From the NCBI GenBank assembly GCA_934486735.1, contig CAKSQL010000001.1, positions 62,001-126,000 of the forward strand: a stretch of 64,000 nucleotides of DNA, given 5' to 3'. This document shows, piece by piece, positions 44,300 through 51,910 of the stretch. The notes beneath the pieces were generated by a model that ran no database searches, was not told where the DNA came from, and saw only the letters and a list, made by a program, of their open reading frames with translations. Every line of letters starts with the position of its first letter. Positions within the stretch are counted from its first letter, which is position 1. Both the position numbers and the translations under genes were made by a program. The DNA is from an uncultured Clostridia bacterium (GTDB taxonomy: Bacteria > Bacillota > Clostridia > UBA1381).

Positions 44300-44546
44300 A
44301 AAAATAATAAATTTTATGGAAGCAATCAACAACGCTTACAGAATCAAAGAAAATCAAATACCTTTACGTAGAATGCAATTGAATGATGACTTGACAGAGG
44401 ATTTTGTAGCGATAGCGTATGCGTTAAACATGTTTATGAGAGAAGTAACAGGGCAAGAAATTGATATTGTTGATTTTACGAATTTACTCAATAAACTTGT
44501 AGTGCAAGATTTATTGGAAAATAAAGAGGTAGACGAAAATGAGTGA
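44286..44546 (+). CDS. Small helical phage protein, unknown
   Basis: The 86-residue, AT-rich gene encodes a helical protein (LNEKIINFMEAINNAYRIKE) without a recognised motif. It overlaps both neighbours. Confidence 0.45.
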   Translation: MTLNEKIINFMEAINNAYRIKENQIPLRRMQLNDDLTEDFVAIAYALNMFMREVTGQEIDIVDFTNLLNKLVVQDLLENKEVDENE

Positions 44547-44922
44547 AAGGGAAAATTTGATAGAGTTGTTGAAAAATGCTAAAAAATACGCGACAAGCAC
44601 AATGGCACACCTCAACATAGATGAAGCAATTGACATTTCGTACGATGACTTACAATCCGATTATTTGCTTGAAAACGGCGTAATTGTGCCGCCTGTTACG
44701 ATCGGACAGACGGTATACGAAATACAACAAGATAGAACATTACAGAAATGGTATGTGTATGGAATTATAAAATATGACGGTCAAGAATGGGCTGCAAAAG
44801 CAAAAAATAATAAAAATAAATGGAATTATATAGACAAAACTTTTGCTTTTAGGCTTTTCGGCAAAACAGTATTTCTAACCAGAAAAGCTGCAGAAAAAGC
44901 ATTGAAAGGAGCAGACAAATGA
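44539..44922 (+). CDS. Phage protein, unknown, with VFLTRKAAEKAL tail
   Basis: The 127-residue protein has a beta-rich middle (VPPVTIGQTVYEIQQDRTLQ) and the ending GKTVFLTRKAAEKAL that recurs in many phage hypothetical proteins. Function not known. Confidence 0.55.
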   Translation: MSERENLIELLKNAKKYATSTMAHLNIDEAIDISYDDLQSDYLLENGVIVPPVTIGQTVYEIQQDRTLQKWYVYGIIKYDGQEWAAKAKNNKNKWNYIDKTFAFRLFGKTVFLTRKAAEKALKGADK

Positions 44923-45617
44923 AAGGAAATAAAGAAATTGCGCAAATATTGAAACAAGATTATGGTATAAATAATTTAACACCGTTTGAAGATATCTCCT
45001 ACGAAATAGAACGTTATACCGCTGAGCTTTCAAGAGTCAAAATTCAATCAAACAGTGGAAAAGTCTTCTGCTGCCCGGTGTATGCAATGTTTGACGGATA
45101 TCATATGAGTTGGTACGGTGATTATGGATTTTGGGGATTTAACTGCACGTGGAAAACCAATATAACGAATCTTGCATATAACTCACCGTATTACCAACTT
45201 GAAAAATTGGAAAGCCGGGAAAGAATAGAATTTAACTCTGAACATTGCGCAGAGGAGTTTCTTAGATTGATAAGAGAAAACGATTGGTATAATTATAATC
45301 TGACAGAAAAACAAAGAAAAAGCTTTGATAAATTTATTAGAGATGATTTCCACGATTATGTGGATGATGATGATTGTCTATTTGAAATAGCTGAAAAATG
45401 CGAAAATTTAAAGATGTTGAAAAATGCTACCCGCAACGAGACGGATTGGTATCATGAATTGAATAATAATAATCTCGATGAACCTGACATTTATGAAATT
45501 TTCGGATGCGAAGAATACGAACTTTATGAAATAGGCAACAAAGTACCAGGAAGATTTTTTATAATCTTATATATGCTGAGTGTTGTTGCAAACTACGAAA
45601 GGCGGTGCAGAGAATGA
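44919..45617 (+). CDS. Phage protein, unknown (232 residues)
   Basis: An acidic, aromatic-rich protein with a block of Trp/Tyr/Phe (YHMSWYGDYGFWGFNCTW) and an Asp-rich stretch (YVDDDDCLFEIAE). No family recognised. It is the longest unknown in the AT-rich accessory stretch. It overlaps the next gene start (ATGA). Confidence 0.5.
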   Translation: MKGNKEIAQILKQDYGINNLTPFEDISYEIERYTAELSRVKIQSNSGKVFCCPVYAMFDGYHMSWYGDYGFWGFNCTWKTNITNLAYNSPYYQLEKLESRERIEFNSEHCAEEFLRLIRENDWYNYNLTEKQRKSFDKFIRDDFHDYVDDDDCLFEIAEKCENLKMLKNATRNETDWYHELNNNNLDEPDIYEIFGCEEYELYEIGNKVPGRFFIILYMLSVVANYERRCRE

Positions 45618-45883
45618 ATTGTAAGGATTGTATATATTTCAAACGCTGTGTAGTCTTGGGAGTTGAATTGGATATGAACCACGATAAGGAGGCAGACAAA
45701 AACTGCCGATATTTCAAAAATAAATCTAATGTTGTGGAAGTTGTAAGATGTAAAGACTGTAAATATTTTATTGACAGAGAAGGCAAATGTTATGGACAAG
45801 ATATTTGTGCAGAAGAATGTTACAATTGTTACAAGGATGATAATGATTTTTGCAGTTGTGGAGAAAGGCGGTGCGATAAATGA
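45614..45883 (+). CDS. Small Cys-rich phage protein
   Basis: The 89-residue protein has four or more Cys pairs, including CKDCIYFKRC and CKDCKYFIDREGKC, so it is a probable zinc-binding protein. ATG 45614 overlaps the preceding stop. Confidence 0.55.
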   Translation: MNCKDCIYFKRCVVLGVELDMNHDKEADKNCRYFKNKSNVVEVVRCKDCKYFIDREGKCYGQDICAEECYNCYKDDNDFCSCGERRCDK

Positions 45884-46308
45884 ATAACAGATGCAGATAC
45901 ATATGCAAAGCAAAGCGTAAAGATAACAACGAGTGGGTTGTGGGATTTGCTATATTTGCAGATAACAAGGCATTTATTCTCAACAATGCAAAAGTTGAAT
46001 TTATTACAGGATTTAATGAAAACAGGCTAAATTTTGTTTTAGTAGAAGTTATCCCCGAAACAGTTGGACAATTTAAAGAGAAATGCAAAGATATAAATAC
46101 GGCAAGAAAAGTAATAAGATTACAAGCAATAAGAGAGTTTGCAGAACGGTTGAAATCAAAACTCGATAATTTAGAGTTCCGAACCAAAACGCATCGGAAA
46201 ACAGTTCCCACAAAATTTTGTGACGATAGTGTTAATTGGGTTCTGCACGAATGTGTGCCGCAAGAAATTGACAACCTTGTAAAAGAAATGAAAAGAGGAT
46301 GTAAATAA
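45880..46308 (+). CDS. YopX-like phage protein
   Basis: The N-terminal 70 residues (YICKAKRKDNNEWVVGFAIF, then LVEVIPETVGQF) follow the YopX pattern. The C-terminus departs into a helical region (IREFAERLKSKLDNLEF). The function of YopX is unknown. Confidence 0.55.
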   Translation: MNNRCRYICKAKRKDNNEWVVGFAIFADNKAFILNNAKVEFITGFNENRLNFVLVEVIPETVGQFKEKCKDINTARKVIRLQAIREFAERLKSKLDNLEFRTKTHRKTVPTKFCDDSVNWVLHECVPQEIDNLVKEMKRGCK

Positions 46309-47051
46309 TGAATATAAAGCATATTAGTATTGATTTATCAAAAATGTTTTCCGGAACATTAGAAAAAGATTTAGATGAAAATAAGGTAATATGCCCTGTA
46401 TGTAAAGGACTTGGCGTGGTAAAAAGAAACAATGTGTTTGGCATTGATGGTGACACATCAGAAGAAGCAAAAAAGAAACTGTTTCCATATAATAATCAGT
46501 CATTATCTCCTTGCCCTAATTGTTATAATGGTGTAGTAGAACTTTGTAGATTTTGTGGAAAGCAAATTGAAAGAGGTTATATTGGTAAGTGTAATTGTGA
46601 AGAATACAAGAAACATGTAGCAACTAAAAAGAAATTAAAACACCAAGAAACAATCAATAATGCAAAAAAGGTTAATTGGGATTCTGTTTTAGAATATGTT
46701 TATGACGAAAAGTGCGATAAATTTTTTACGGACGAAGATGAGTTTGTAGATTATTATTGGGACTTATATCAGCAAGAAAAGCATTGTTATAATAATTTTG
46801 ATGAATATTTTGAAAATGAAATACCTAAGGTTTTATGGTGTTGTGAAAAATCTAAAATAAAGCTTGAAGCTGAAAGTATTGTAGCAGACGCTTGTGAAGA
46901 ATTACATGACGATGCATATGAAAACATTGATGATATTGATGAACTTCAAAAATATCTTGATACATGGTGCGATAAACAAACCGGAACAACAACATATTAT
47001 CCTTATTATAAAATGTATGTAGAAGTTACTAAAGATTTATTTCTTACATAA
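46308..47051 (+). CDS. Phage protein with zinc-finger cluster
   Basis: This 247-residue protein has CPVCKGLG, CPNC and CRFCGKQIERGYIGKCNC (about 30-100), recalling the DnaJ-type zinc repeats (CxxCxGxG) in part. An acidic helical C-terminal half follows. No J-domain is seen. Function unknown. Confidence 0.5.
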   Translation: MNIKHISIDLSKMFSGTLEKDLDENKVICPVCKGLGVVKRNNVFGIDGDTSEEAKKKLFPYNNQSLSPCPNCYNGVVELCRFCGKQIERGYIGKCNCEEYKKHVATKKKLKHQETINNAKKVNWDSVLEYVYDEKCDKFFTDEDEFVDYYWDLYQQEKHCYNNFDEYFENEIPKVLWCCEKSKIKLEAESIVADACEELHDDAYENIDDIDELQKYLDTWCDKQTGTTTYYPYYKMYVEVTKDLFLT

Positions 47052-47092
47052 TCAATGAAATCACAATTTTAATATAAGAAAGGAAATTTACA

Positions 47093-47281
47093 ATGATAAT
47101 ATATGTTTGTGATAGCTGTGGGCAAGTAATTTCAGAACCATTTAAAGTGGATATGAAAGAATTTTGTTATTGCCGTACAGACCCATTTGTTTTAAGTCCA
47201 TTCAAACGTAAAATAAAAGTTCATCTTTGCAAGGATTGTTTTTATGGGTTAAATAAAATTGCAAGAGAGGTGGCTGAATAA
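47093..47281 (+). CDS. Small zinc-ribbon-like phage protein
   Basis: The 62-residue protein has CDSCGQVI near its start and HLCKDC near the end, four or more possible ligands. It starts after AGAAAGGAAA. Confidence 0.5.
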   Translation: MIIYVCDSCGQVISEPFKVDMKEFCYCRTDPFVLSPFKRKIKVHLCKDCFYGLNKIAREVAE

Positions 47282-47463
47282 ATGAAACCAATGATATATG
47301 GTGCAAAAAGAATTATAGAAGTATTAGACGAAGGTTATATAGCTGTTCTGCTTGCGGCACAACATTTTGGATTGATGAAATCCCGGAAGATGCAAATTAT
47401 TACTATTGCCCGAATTGCGGTGCAAAAATGGAAGGAAAAGAAATGACGGAGGTGCAGAAATGA
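47282..47463 (+). pseudogene. Frameshifted zinc-ribbon phage gene
   Basis: ATG 47282 opens MKPMIYGAKRIIEVLDEGY, a normal start of a phage zinc-ribbon protein, but this frame then reads non-sense. Another frame from 47344 encodes CSACGTTFW...CPNCGAKMEGKE, a clean zinc ribbon. It ends with TGA overlapping the next ATG (47460), as real genes do here. A shift near 47335-47345 therefore seems to split one gene. A sequencing error would look the same. Confidence 0.6.
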
Positions 47464-47648
47464 GCGAAGAATTAAAACAGTGTCCATTTTGCGGCGGAAA
47501 AGCAAAAGCCACGCATGGGGTGATGGGCGTACCGTTTATATTTATAAAATGCGGGCAATGCGGTGCGGTCGTATCATTTGACAACAATGAATGCAACCAT
47601 GCCCCGCACAAGGCAATTGAGTATTTTAACAGGAGGATGCAGGGATGA
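47460..47648 (+). CDS. Lar-family restriction alleviation-like protein
   Basis: The 62-residue protein LKQCPFCGGKAKATHG ... IKCGQCGAVV ... KAIEYFNRRM matches the Lar pattern: two CxxC knuckles and the C-terminal A-I-E-x-[FW]-N-x-R. Lar of the Rac prophage reduces type I restriction. The effect on restriction in this host is not shown. Confidence 0.7.
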   Translation: MSEELKQCPFCGGKAKATHGVMGVPFIFIKCGQCGAVVSFDNNECNHAPHKAIEYFNRRMQG

Positions 47649-47944
47649 AAAAATATATTGATGCGGACAAGCTTATATATGAAACGGAATTGATGAGAAA
47701 AGTGGCGGACGGAATTACAATAGACGGAATAATTGAACACCTAAGAGAAACCCCTGCCGCCGATGTTGCGGAAGTTGTGCATGGAAAGTGGATTGATGTT
47801 CCGCTAAATGTTTATGATGATAGATATGGCATGAACAAATATAATCTTCGCACTAAATGTTCTGTATGTGAATATGCAATGCCAAGAGAATATCCAAGAT
47901 TTAATATTTGCCCTTGTTGTGGTGCAAAAATGGATAAAGAATAG
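47645..47944 (+). CDS. Phage zinc-ribbon protein, unknown
   Basis: The 99-residue protein has the N-terminus MKKYIDADKLIYETELM and the C-terminal CSVCEYAMPREYPRFNICPC with a later CG, common in phages of Clostridia. Overlaps the Lar-like gene by 4 bases. Confidence 0.6.
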   Translation: MKKYIDADKLIYETELMRKVADGITIDGIIEHLRETPAADVAEVVHGKWIDVPLNVYDDRYGMNKYNLRTKCSVCEYAMPREYPRFNICPCCGAKMDKE

Positions 47945-47957
47945 GAGTGATTGAACG

Positions 47958-48086
47958 GTGAAAAACTTTATCTTATTTTGTACAATACTTATCATAGGCA
48001 TGATTTTAATATATCTATCCTGCCAATGCAAGGCGTGGGTATGGAACAGTGATATGCCACAGTGGCTAAAATTTTATTTTATATGA
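47958..48086 (+). CDS. Very small membrane protein (42 residues)
   Basis: The GTG at 47958 follows GGAG; the frame encodes one membrane segment (NFILFCTILIIGMILIYLSC) and a short polar tail. It fits exactly between its neighbours. Function unknown. Confidence 0.45.
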   Translation: MKNFILFCTILIIGMILIYLSCQCKAWVWNSDMPQWLKFYFI

Positions 48087-48098
48087 GGAACAAACGGA

Positions 48099-48269
48099 AT
48101 GAAGAAAATCAGAATTAAGGTAAGTCGGGCGAATTATGACAAGCACGACAGAATCATGAACTGTGTTGTGATTGCACGTTATTCGCGGTTCGTGGTATTG
48201 CACAACGGCAAATATGCATTCTGCGCGGATGTGTGTGACTTAAAGCATGGCAGAGCGATAACGATTTAG
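48099..48269 (+). CDS. Small phage protein (56 residues)
   Basis: ATG 48099 opens MKKIRIKVSRANYDKHDRIM, a basic beta-rich protein ending LKHGRAITI. It follows GAGGAAC, and the stop abuts the ribosome site of the ASCH gene. Confidence 0.45.
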   Translation: MKKIRIKVSRANYDKHDRIMNCVVIARYSRFVVLHNGKYAFCADVCDLKHGRAITI

Positions 48270-48281
48270 GAGGACGATAAT

Positions 48282-48851
48282 ATGAAAAGTGTTTTGATAA
48301 GTATTCAGCCGAAATGGTGTGAGCTTATCGCAATCGGCAAAAAGATTATCGAGGTACGGAAAACCAAACCGAGAATATATACACCGTTCAAATGCTATAT
48401 TTACTGTACAAAAGGCGGTTTGAATATATACAGCAACGGAAAACAGTATGTAACGGATAGTTTTGAAATTTTAAAAAACGGGGCGGATGAAGCATTTGAA
48501 GAAACGTCAAATTTTAGAAAGTGGAACGGAAAAGTTATCGGTGAGTTTATTTGCGATAAAATTCGTCCGATTGCAATATTGGCACATATAATGGTTCGTA
48601 CTGTTGATTGTATGCAGTCTTGCTTGTCAGCTTGTGAGATTCTCGAATATGCGGACGGTAAACCTGTTTACGGTTGGCACATATCAAATCTCAAAATATA
48701 TGACAAACCTAAGGAACTGAGCGAGTTCAGAAAATACATATCATTCTACGATGACATAAGTCTGTCAGAACTTGAAAACAGCGGAATTTCAAATCTGAGA
48801 ATCAAACGACCACCACAGGACTGGCGTTATGTAGAGGGGGCGAGAATATGA
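48282..48851 (+). CDS. ASCH-domain protein
   Basis: The 189-residue protein has the ASCH/PUA-like opening ISIQPKWCELIAIGKKIIEV and RKTKPRIYTPFKCYIYC. ASCH domains bind RNA or modified nucleotides. It starts after GGAGGA. The start of the next gene overlaps its end. The partner or substrate is not evident. Confidence 0.78.
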   Translation: MKSVLISIQPKWCELIAIGKKIIEVRKTKPRIYTPFKCYIYCTKGGLNIYSNGKQYVTDSFEILKNGADEAFEETSNFRKWNGKVIGEFICDKIRPIAILAHIMVRTVDCMQSCLSACEILEYADGKPVYGWHISNLKIYDKPKELSEFRKYISFYDDISLSELENSGISNLRIKRPPQDWRYVEGARI

Positions 48852-49270
48852 CAATACGAGAATTGCGGCAATACCGGAGCATACGAATAGAATTGGATAG
48901 ACTGGAGCGTGAGAAAAAAAGCCGAGAGCTATCCGACACCGTTATAGGGTCGGACAGGGATTTTCCATACACTCAGCACAAAATGAGCGTGACAGGATTG
49001 GAGTCGGACGGGGACAACATGCGCCTGTTAGAGCGGATACATAACTTGAGACAGCAGAAAAAAGAGATTGAGGACTTTGTGTATGGGATTGAGGACAGTC
49101 TTATGCGTCAAATCTTTGAATGGCGGCATATAAAAGGAAATGACGAACCGTCATGGCAATTTATCGCCTTTCAGATAAAAAAACATGACGAGAGTTATCC
49201 CAGGCGAAAATACAAAGATTTTATAAAAAAATTAGAACTTGCCGAATTTGCCGAAAAATCCATGTTATAA
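48848..49270 (+). CDS. DUF1492/RinA-like late regulator
   Basis: This 140-residue protein is helical, with FEWRHIKGNDEPSWQFIAFQ near the end, resembling the sigma-4-like part of RinA/ArpU and DUF1492 phage activators. It sits directly before the late promoter and terminase, where these activators usually lie. The stop overlaps the -10 box at 49266. Confidence 0.72.
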   Translation: MTIRELRQYRSIRIELDRLEREKKSRELSDTVIGSDRDFPYTQHKMSVTGLESDGDNMRLLERIHNLRQQKKEIEDFVYGIEDSLMRQIFEWRHIKGNDEPSWQFIAFQIKKHDESYPRRKYKDFIKKLELAEFAEKSML

Positions 49271-49299
49271 TTGTATTATGGATTGGTATAAGTCAATCC
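49263..49299 (+). promoter_or_regulatory. Late promoter with extended -10 and downstream dyad
   Basis: TGTTATAAT (49263-49271) is a full extended -10 element without a good -35, as expected for an activator-dependent promoter. The dyad GGATTG/CAATCC (49280-49285, 49294-49299) lies in the transcribed leader. Confidence 0.6.
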
Positions 49300-49335
49300 G
49301 AATTTGCTCCTTTTTAAATACATATTTTACACATC

Positions 49336-49358
49336 AAGCACCTTTCGGGGTGCTTTTT
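49336..49358 (+). terminator. Terminator in the late leader
   Basis: AAGCACC pairs with GGTGCTT across TTTCGG, followed by TTT. It lies between the late promoter and the terminase gene, so it must be bypassed for late expression. Confidence 0.75.
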
Positions 49359-49384
49359 GTGTGCATGAGCGGAGGTGAGAAACG

Positions 49385-49798
49385 TTGGCAAGAGGACAAA
49401 AGACTGACCCGGAAATTATATACACTGTTATGACTTCATGGGCTATGACAGGCAATTGCAGTCAGACGGCTCGGGATTTAAACATTCCGAAATCCACTGT
49501 AGAGCATATTGTCAGAACAAACAAGGGCAAAGAGGAATTTAAGCAGCTTTGTTCGGAAAAAAGAAAAAGTTTTGCGCAAAAAGCCGAAATTGTCATTGAC
49601 AAGCTATTATTACGCATAGAAGCGTCGGTTGACGACAGCGAACGGGAAATACCTTTGAATCAGCTTGCAACAACTATCGGTATATTATATGACAAAAAAG
49701 CGTTATCGGAGGGTAATGCAACCGAAAGCATACAAATAATTGATTCGGGAAATTTAGACAAGTTAGCGGAGCTGGCAGGATATGAAAAACAGCACTGA
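49385..49798 (+). CDS. terS: Terminase small subunit
   Basis: This 137-residue protein has an N-terminal helix-turn-helix (NCSQTARDLNIPKSTVEHIV) and a helical oligomerisation region. It binds the packaging site and feeds DNA to TerL. The TTG start follows GGAGGTGAG. It overlaps the large subunit by 17 bases. Confidence 0.85.
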   Translation: MARGQKTDPEIIYTVMTSWAMTGNCSQTARDLNIPKSTVEHIVRTNKGKEEFKQLCSEKRKSFAQKAEIVIDKLLLRIEASVDDSEREIPLNQLATTIGILYDKKALSEGNATESIQIIDSGNLDKLAELAGYEKQH

Positions 49799-51233
49799 GT
49801 TTTTGAAAAACACATTCGCGGTTGAGCTTATGCATTCAAGCTATGCCGCATACTGTTTTTTTGTACACAAAAACAAATGGATTGATTCGGTATTTCACAA
49901 GTTTTTGGCGAACAAGGTTCAGGAATTTGTTGAAAAACAGACCGGGAATCCATACGACATCCTTGTTTTATCCACGCCCCCACAGCATGGCAAATCTATG
50001 ACGGTAACAGAAACTTTCCCCAGTTGGTATATAGGAAAATATCCCGACAGGCGTTGTATTGTGGCTTGTTACAACGATGATTTTGCCGGAAAATTCGGCA
50101 GGCGCAACAAAAGTAAAATTGAGGAGCATGGACAATTTATATGGAACATCTCACTTTCAAAATCCTCCGACCGCGACATTGAAATCGCAAATCACAGCGG
50201 CGGCATTATAACAAGAGGTATCATGGCAGGAATTACAGGAAACTCCGGTGATTTAATCATTATTGACGACCCTGTGAAAAACCGCCAGGAAGCAGACAGT
50301 GTGACATACCGCGAAAGGCTTTGGGAAGAATGGCAAAATTCTATAAAAACACGAACACAGGCAGGCACTAAAATTATTATCATTCAAACAAGGTGGCACG
50401 AGGACGACCTCGCCGGGCGTGTTATTCGTGAAGAAAACAATGTTGAGGTTGTGAACATACCGGTAGAAGCCGAAGAAAATGATATTTTGGGACGTGCTGT
50501 CGGAGATGCCCTATGCCCCGAAATAGGAAAAGACAATGCATGGCTCAAAACCTTTAAGGCAAGCTACAGCGGCGGCATGAGGGCATGGAACGCCTTATTT
50601 CAAGGCAGACCGACATCGGAGCAGGGCAACATATTCAAACGTGAATGGTGGCAATTTTACGATGTTCTGCCGGAGCGGTTTCCTCTCAAGGTTATTTCGG
50701 TGGACGCTGCCTTTAAAGACAATCCCGACAATGATTTTGTTGCGATTGAGGTTTGGGGCAAGCTTAACGCGGACTTTTATTTGATTGATGTTATAAAGCG
50801 GCGCATGGATTTTCCGGAGACTATACGAGCTATCAAAGCTATGAATCAAAAATACCCTGACAGACACTCTATTTTGATTGAGGACAAGGCAAACGGACCC
50901 GCGATTATTTCCATGCTCCGGCACGAAATATCCGGAATCATACCGATAACTCCGCAAGGTTCGAAAATTGCACGTGCCAACGCCGTCTGCGGCATTATTG
51001 AAAGCGGAAATGTATATCTTCCCCGTTATGCCGACTATACAAGCGATTTTATTGAAGAACTTGCGTCGTTCCCGAATGGAGTACATGACGATTTGGTTGA
51101 CAGTTGCACCCAATTTTTAAATAAATTCAAATTTTTTGATGCAAAGCTTATCGACGACACAAAAACTCAGTTGGAAAAAGATTTATTGAGGTACAAAAAC
51201 AAAGTCTTAAAGGGTACAAAAAAGAGCTGGTAA
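49782..51233 (+). CDS. terL: Terminase large subunit
   Basis: This 483-residue packaging motor has Walker A TPPQHGKSM (about 66-74), Walker B LIIIDDPVKN (near 158-167), the coupling motif IIIIQTRWHE and the RNase H-like nuclease ISVDAAFKDNPDNDFVAIEV ... ILIEDKANG ... HDDLVDS with its three acidic sites. It translocates DNA and cuts the concatemer. Intact. Confidence 0.95.
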   Translation: MKNSTEFLKNTFAVELMHSSYAAYCFFVHKNKWIDSVFHKFLANKVQEFVEKQTGNPYDILVLSTPPQHGKSMTVTETFPSWYIGKYPDRRCIVACYNDDFAGKFGRRNKSKIEEHGQFIWNISLSKSSDRDIEIANHSGGIITRGIMAGITGNSGDLIIIDDPVKNRQEADSVTYRERLWEEWQNSIKTRTQAGTKIIIIQTRWHEDDLAGRVIREENNVEVVNIPVEAEENDILGRAVGDALCPEIGKDNAWLKTFKASYSGGMRAWNALFQGRPTSEQGNIFKREWWQFYDVLPERFPLKVISVDAAFKDNPDNDFVAIEVWGKLNADFYLIDVIKRRMDFPETIRAIKAMNQKYPDRHSILIEDKANGPAIISMLRHEISGIIPITPQGSKIARANAVCGIIESGNVYLPRYADYTSDFIEELASFPNGVHDDLVDSCTQFLNKFKFFDAKLIDDTKTQLEKDLLRYKNKVLKGTKKSW

Positions 51234-51247
51234 GGAGGTGAGACGAG

Positions 51248-51430
51248 ATGAATATACGCAAGCTGAAACGAAAATGCAGCGTCAGAGGCTGTTCGTGTAC
51301 CGATGTGTATGCAATTTCTCTGACGCGCGAATGTGGAAACTCCGTAATTATTTGCAAAGGCTGTCTTGAAAAAGCCTTAACAGAAGTAAACAAATCAGAA
51401 AAGAAAGGAAAAAAAGAAGATGAACATTGA
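51248..51430 (+). CDS. Small Cys-rich phage protein
   Basis: The 60-residue protein has CSVRGCSC, ECG and CKGC, likely zinc-binding, and a Lys-rich tail. Starts after AAGGAGGTG, between terL and the head genes. Confidence 0.5.
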   Translation: MNIRKLKRKCSVRGCSCTDVYAISLTRECGNSVIICKGCLEKALTEVNKSEKKGKKEDEH

Positions 51431-51722
51431 TAAAAAAAGAAAAAATCTAAACAGAATGAACACGACCGCTCAAATGACAAAACTCGGCGACACAATACCA
51501 ATGGTTTTTCAGAAAAAATTAGTTTCCGGCGACATTTCCTCCGGCGTTGCAACTATTGACACCGCATCAGCTGCTACTGTAATTGCGTCAGCTTTAGTCC
51601 TTGCTGTCGACGGCACCGTTAGAGCCATTACAAAAATTGAAAACGGTGCTTCTGCCGGCAAATTCAAGCTGAGCATAACAAGTGTTGCCGCCGGAGACAC
51701 TGTTACGTTGGTGATTTTATGA
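51420..51722 (+). CDS. Putative head decoration or fibre protein
   Basis: This 100-residue Ala/Thr/Val-rich protein (SSGVATIDTASAATVIASAL; VAAGDTVTLVIL) is beta-rich and lies between terminase and portal, so it may decorate the head. This is inferred from position and composition only. Confidence 0.45.
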   Translation: MNIDKKRKNLNRMNTTAQMTKLGDTIPMVFQKKLVSGDISSGVATIDTASAATVIASALVLAVDGTVRAITKIENGASAGKFKLSITSVAAGDTVTLVIL

Positions 51723-51910
51723 CGTATTTTGAAATAATTCTCACCGTTGTCATTCTTTTGTTAATCATATGCCAGCACTTTGAACGCAAAGATTTATTGG
51801 ACAGAATGATGAGCAGAGATTTGAACGAGTACAAGGGCGAAAAGCCACAGCACATATTAACCGCTCACGAAAGAGCTTTGAAAAAATGGCGTGGAGGTGA
51901 CGAAAATTGA
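51719..51910 (+). CDS. Small membrane-anchored phage protein
   Basis: The 63-residue protein has one N-terminal membrane segment (YFEIILTVVILLLIICQHF) and a charged tail. It overlaps both neighbours by 4 bases. Function unknown. Confidence 0.5.
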   Translation: MTYFEIILTVVILLLIICQHFERKDLLDRMMSRDLNEYKGEKPQHILTAHERALKKWRGGDEN

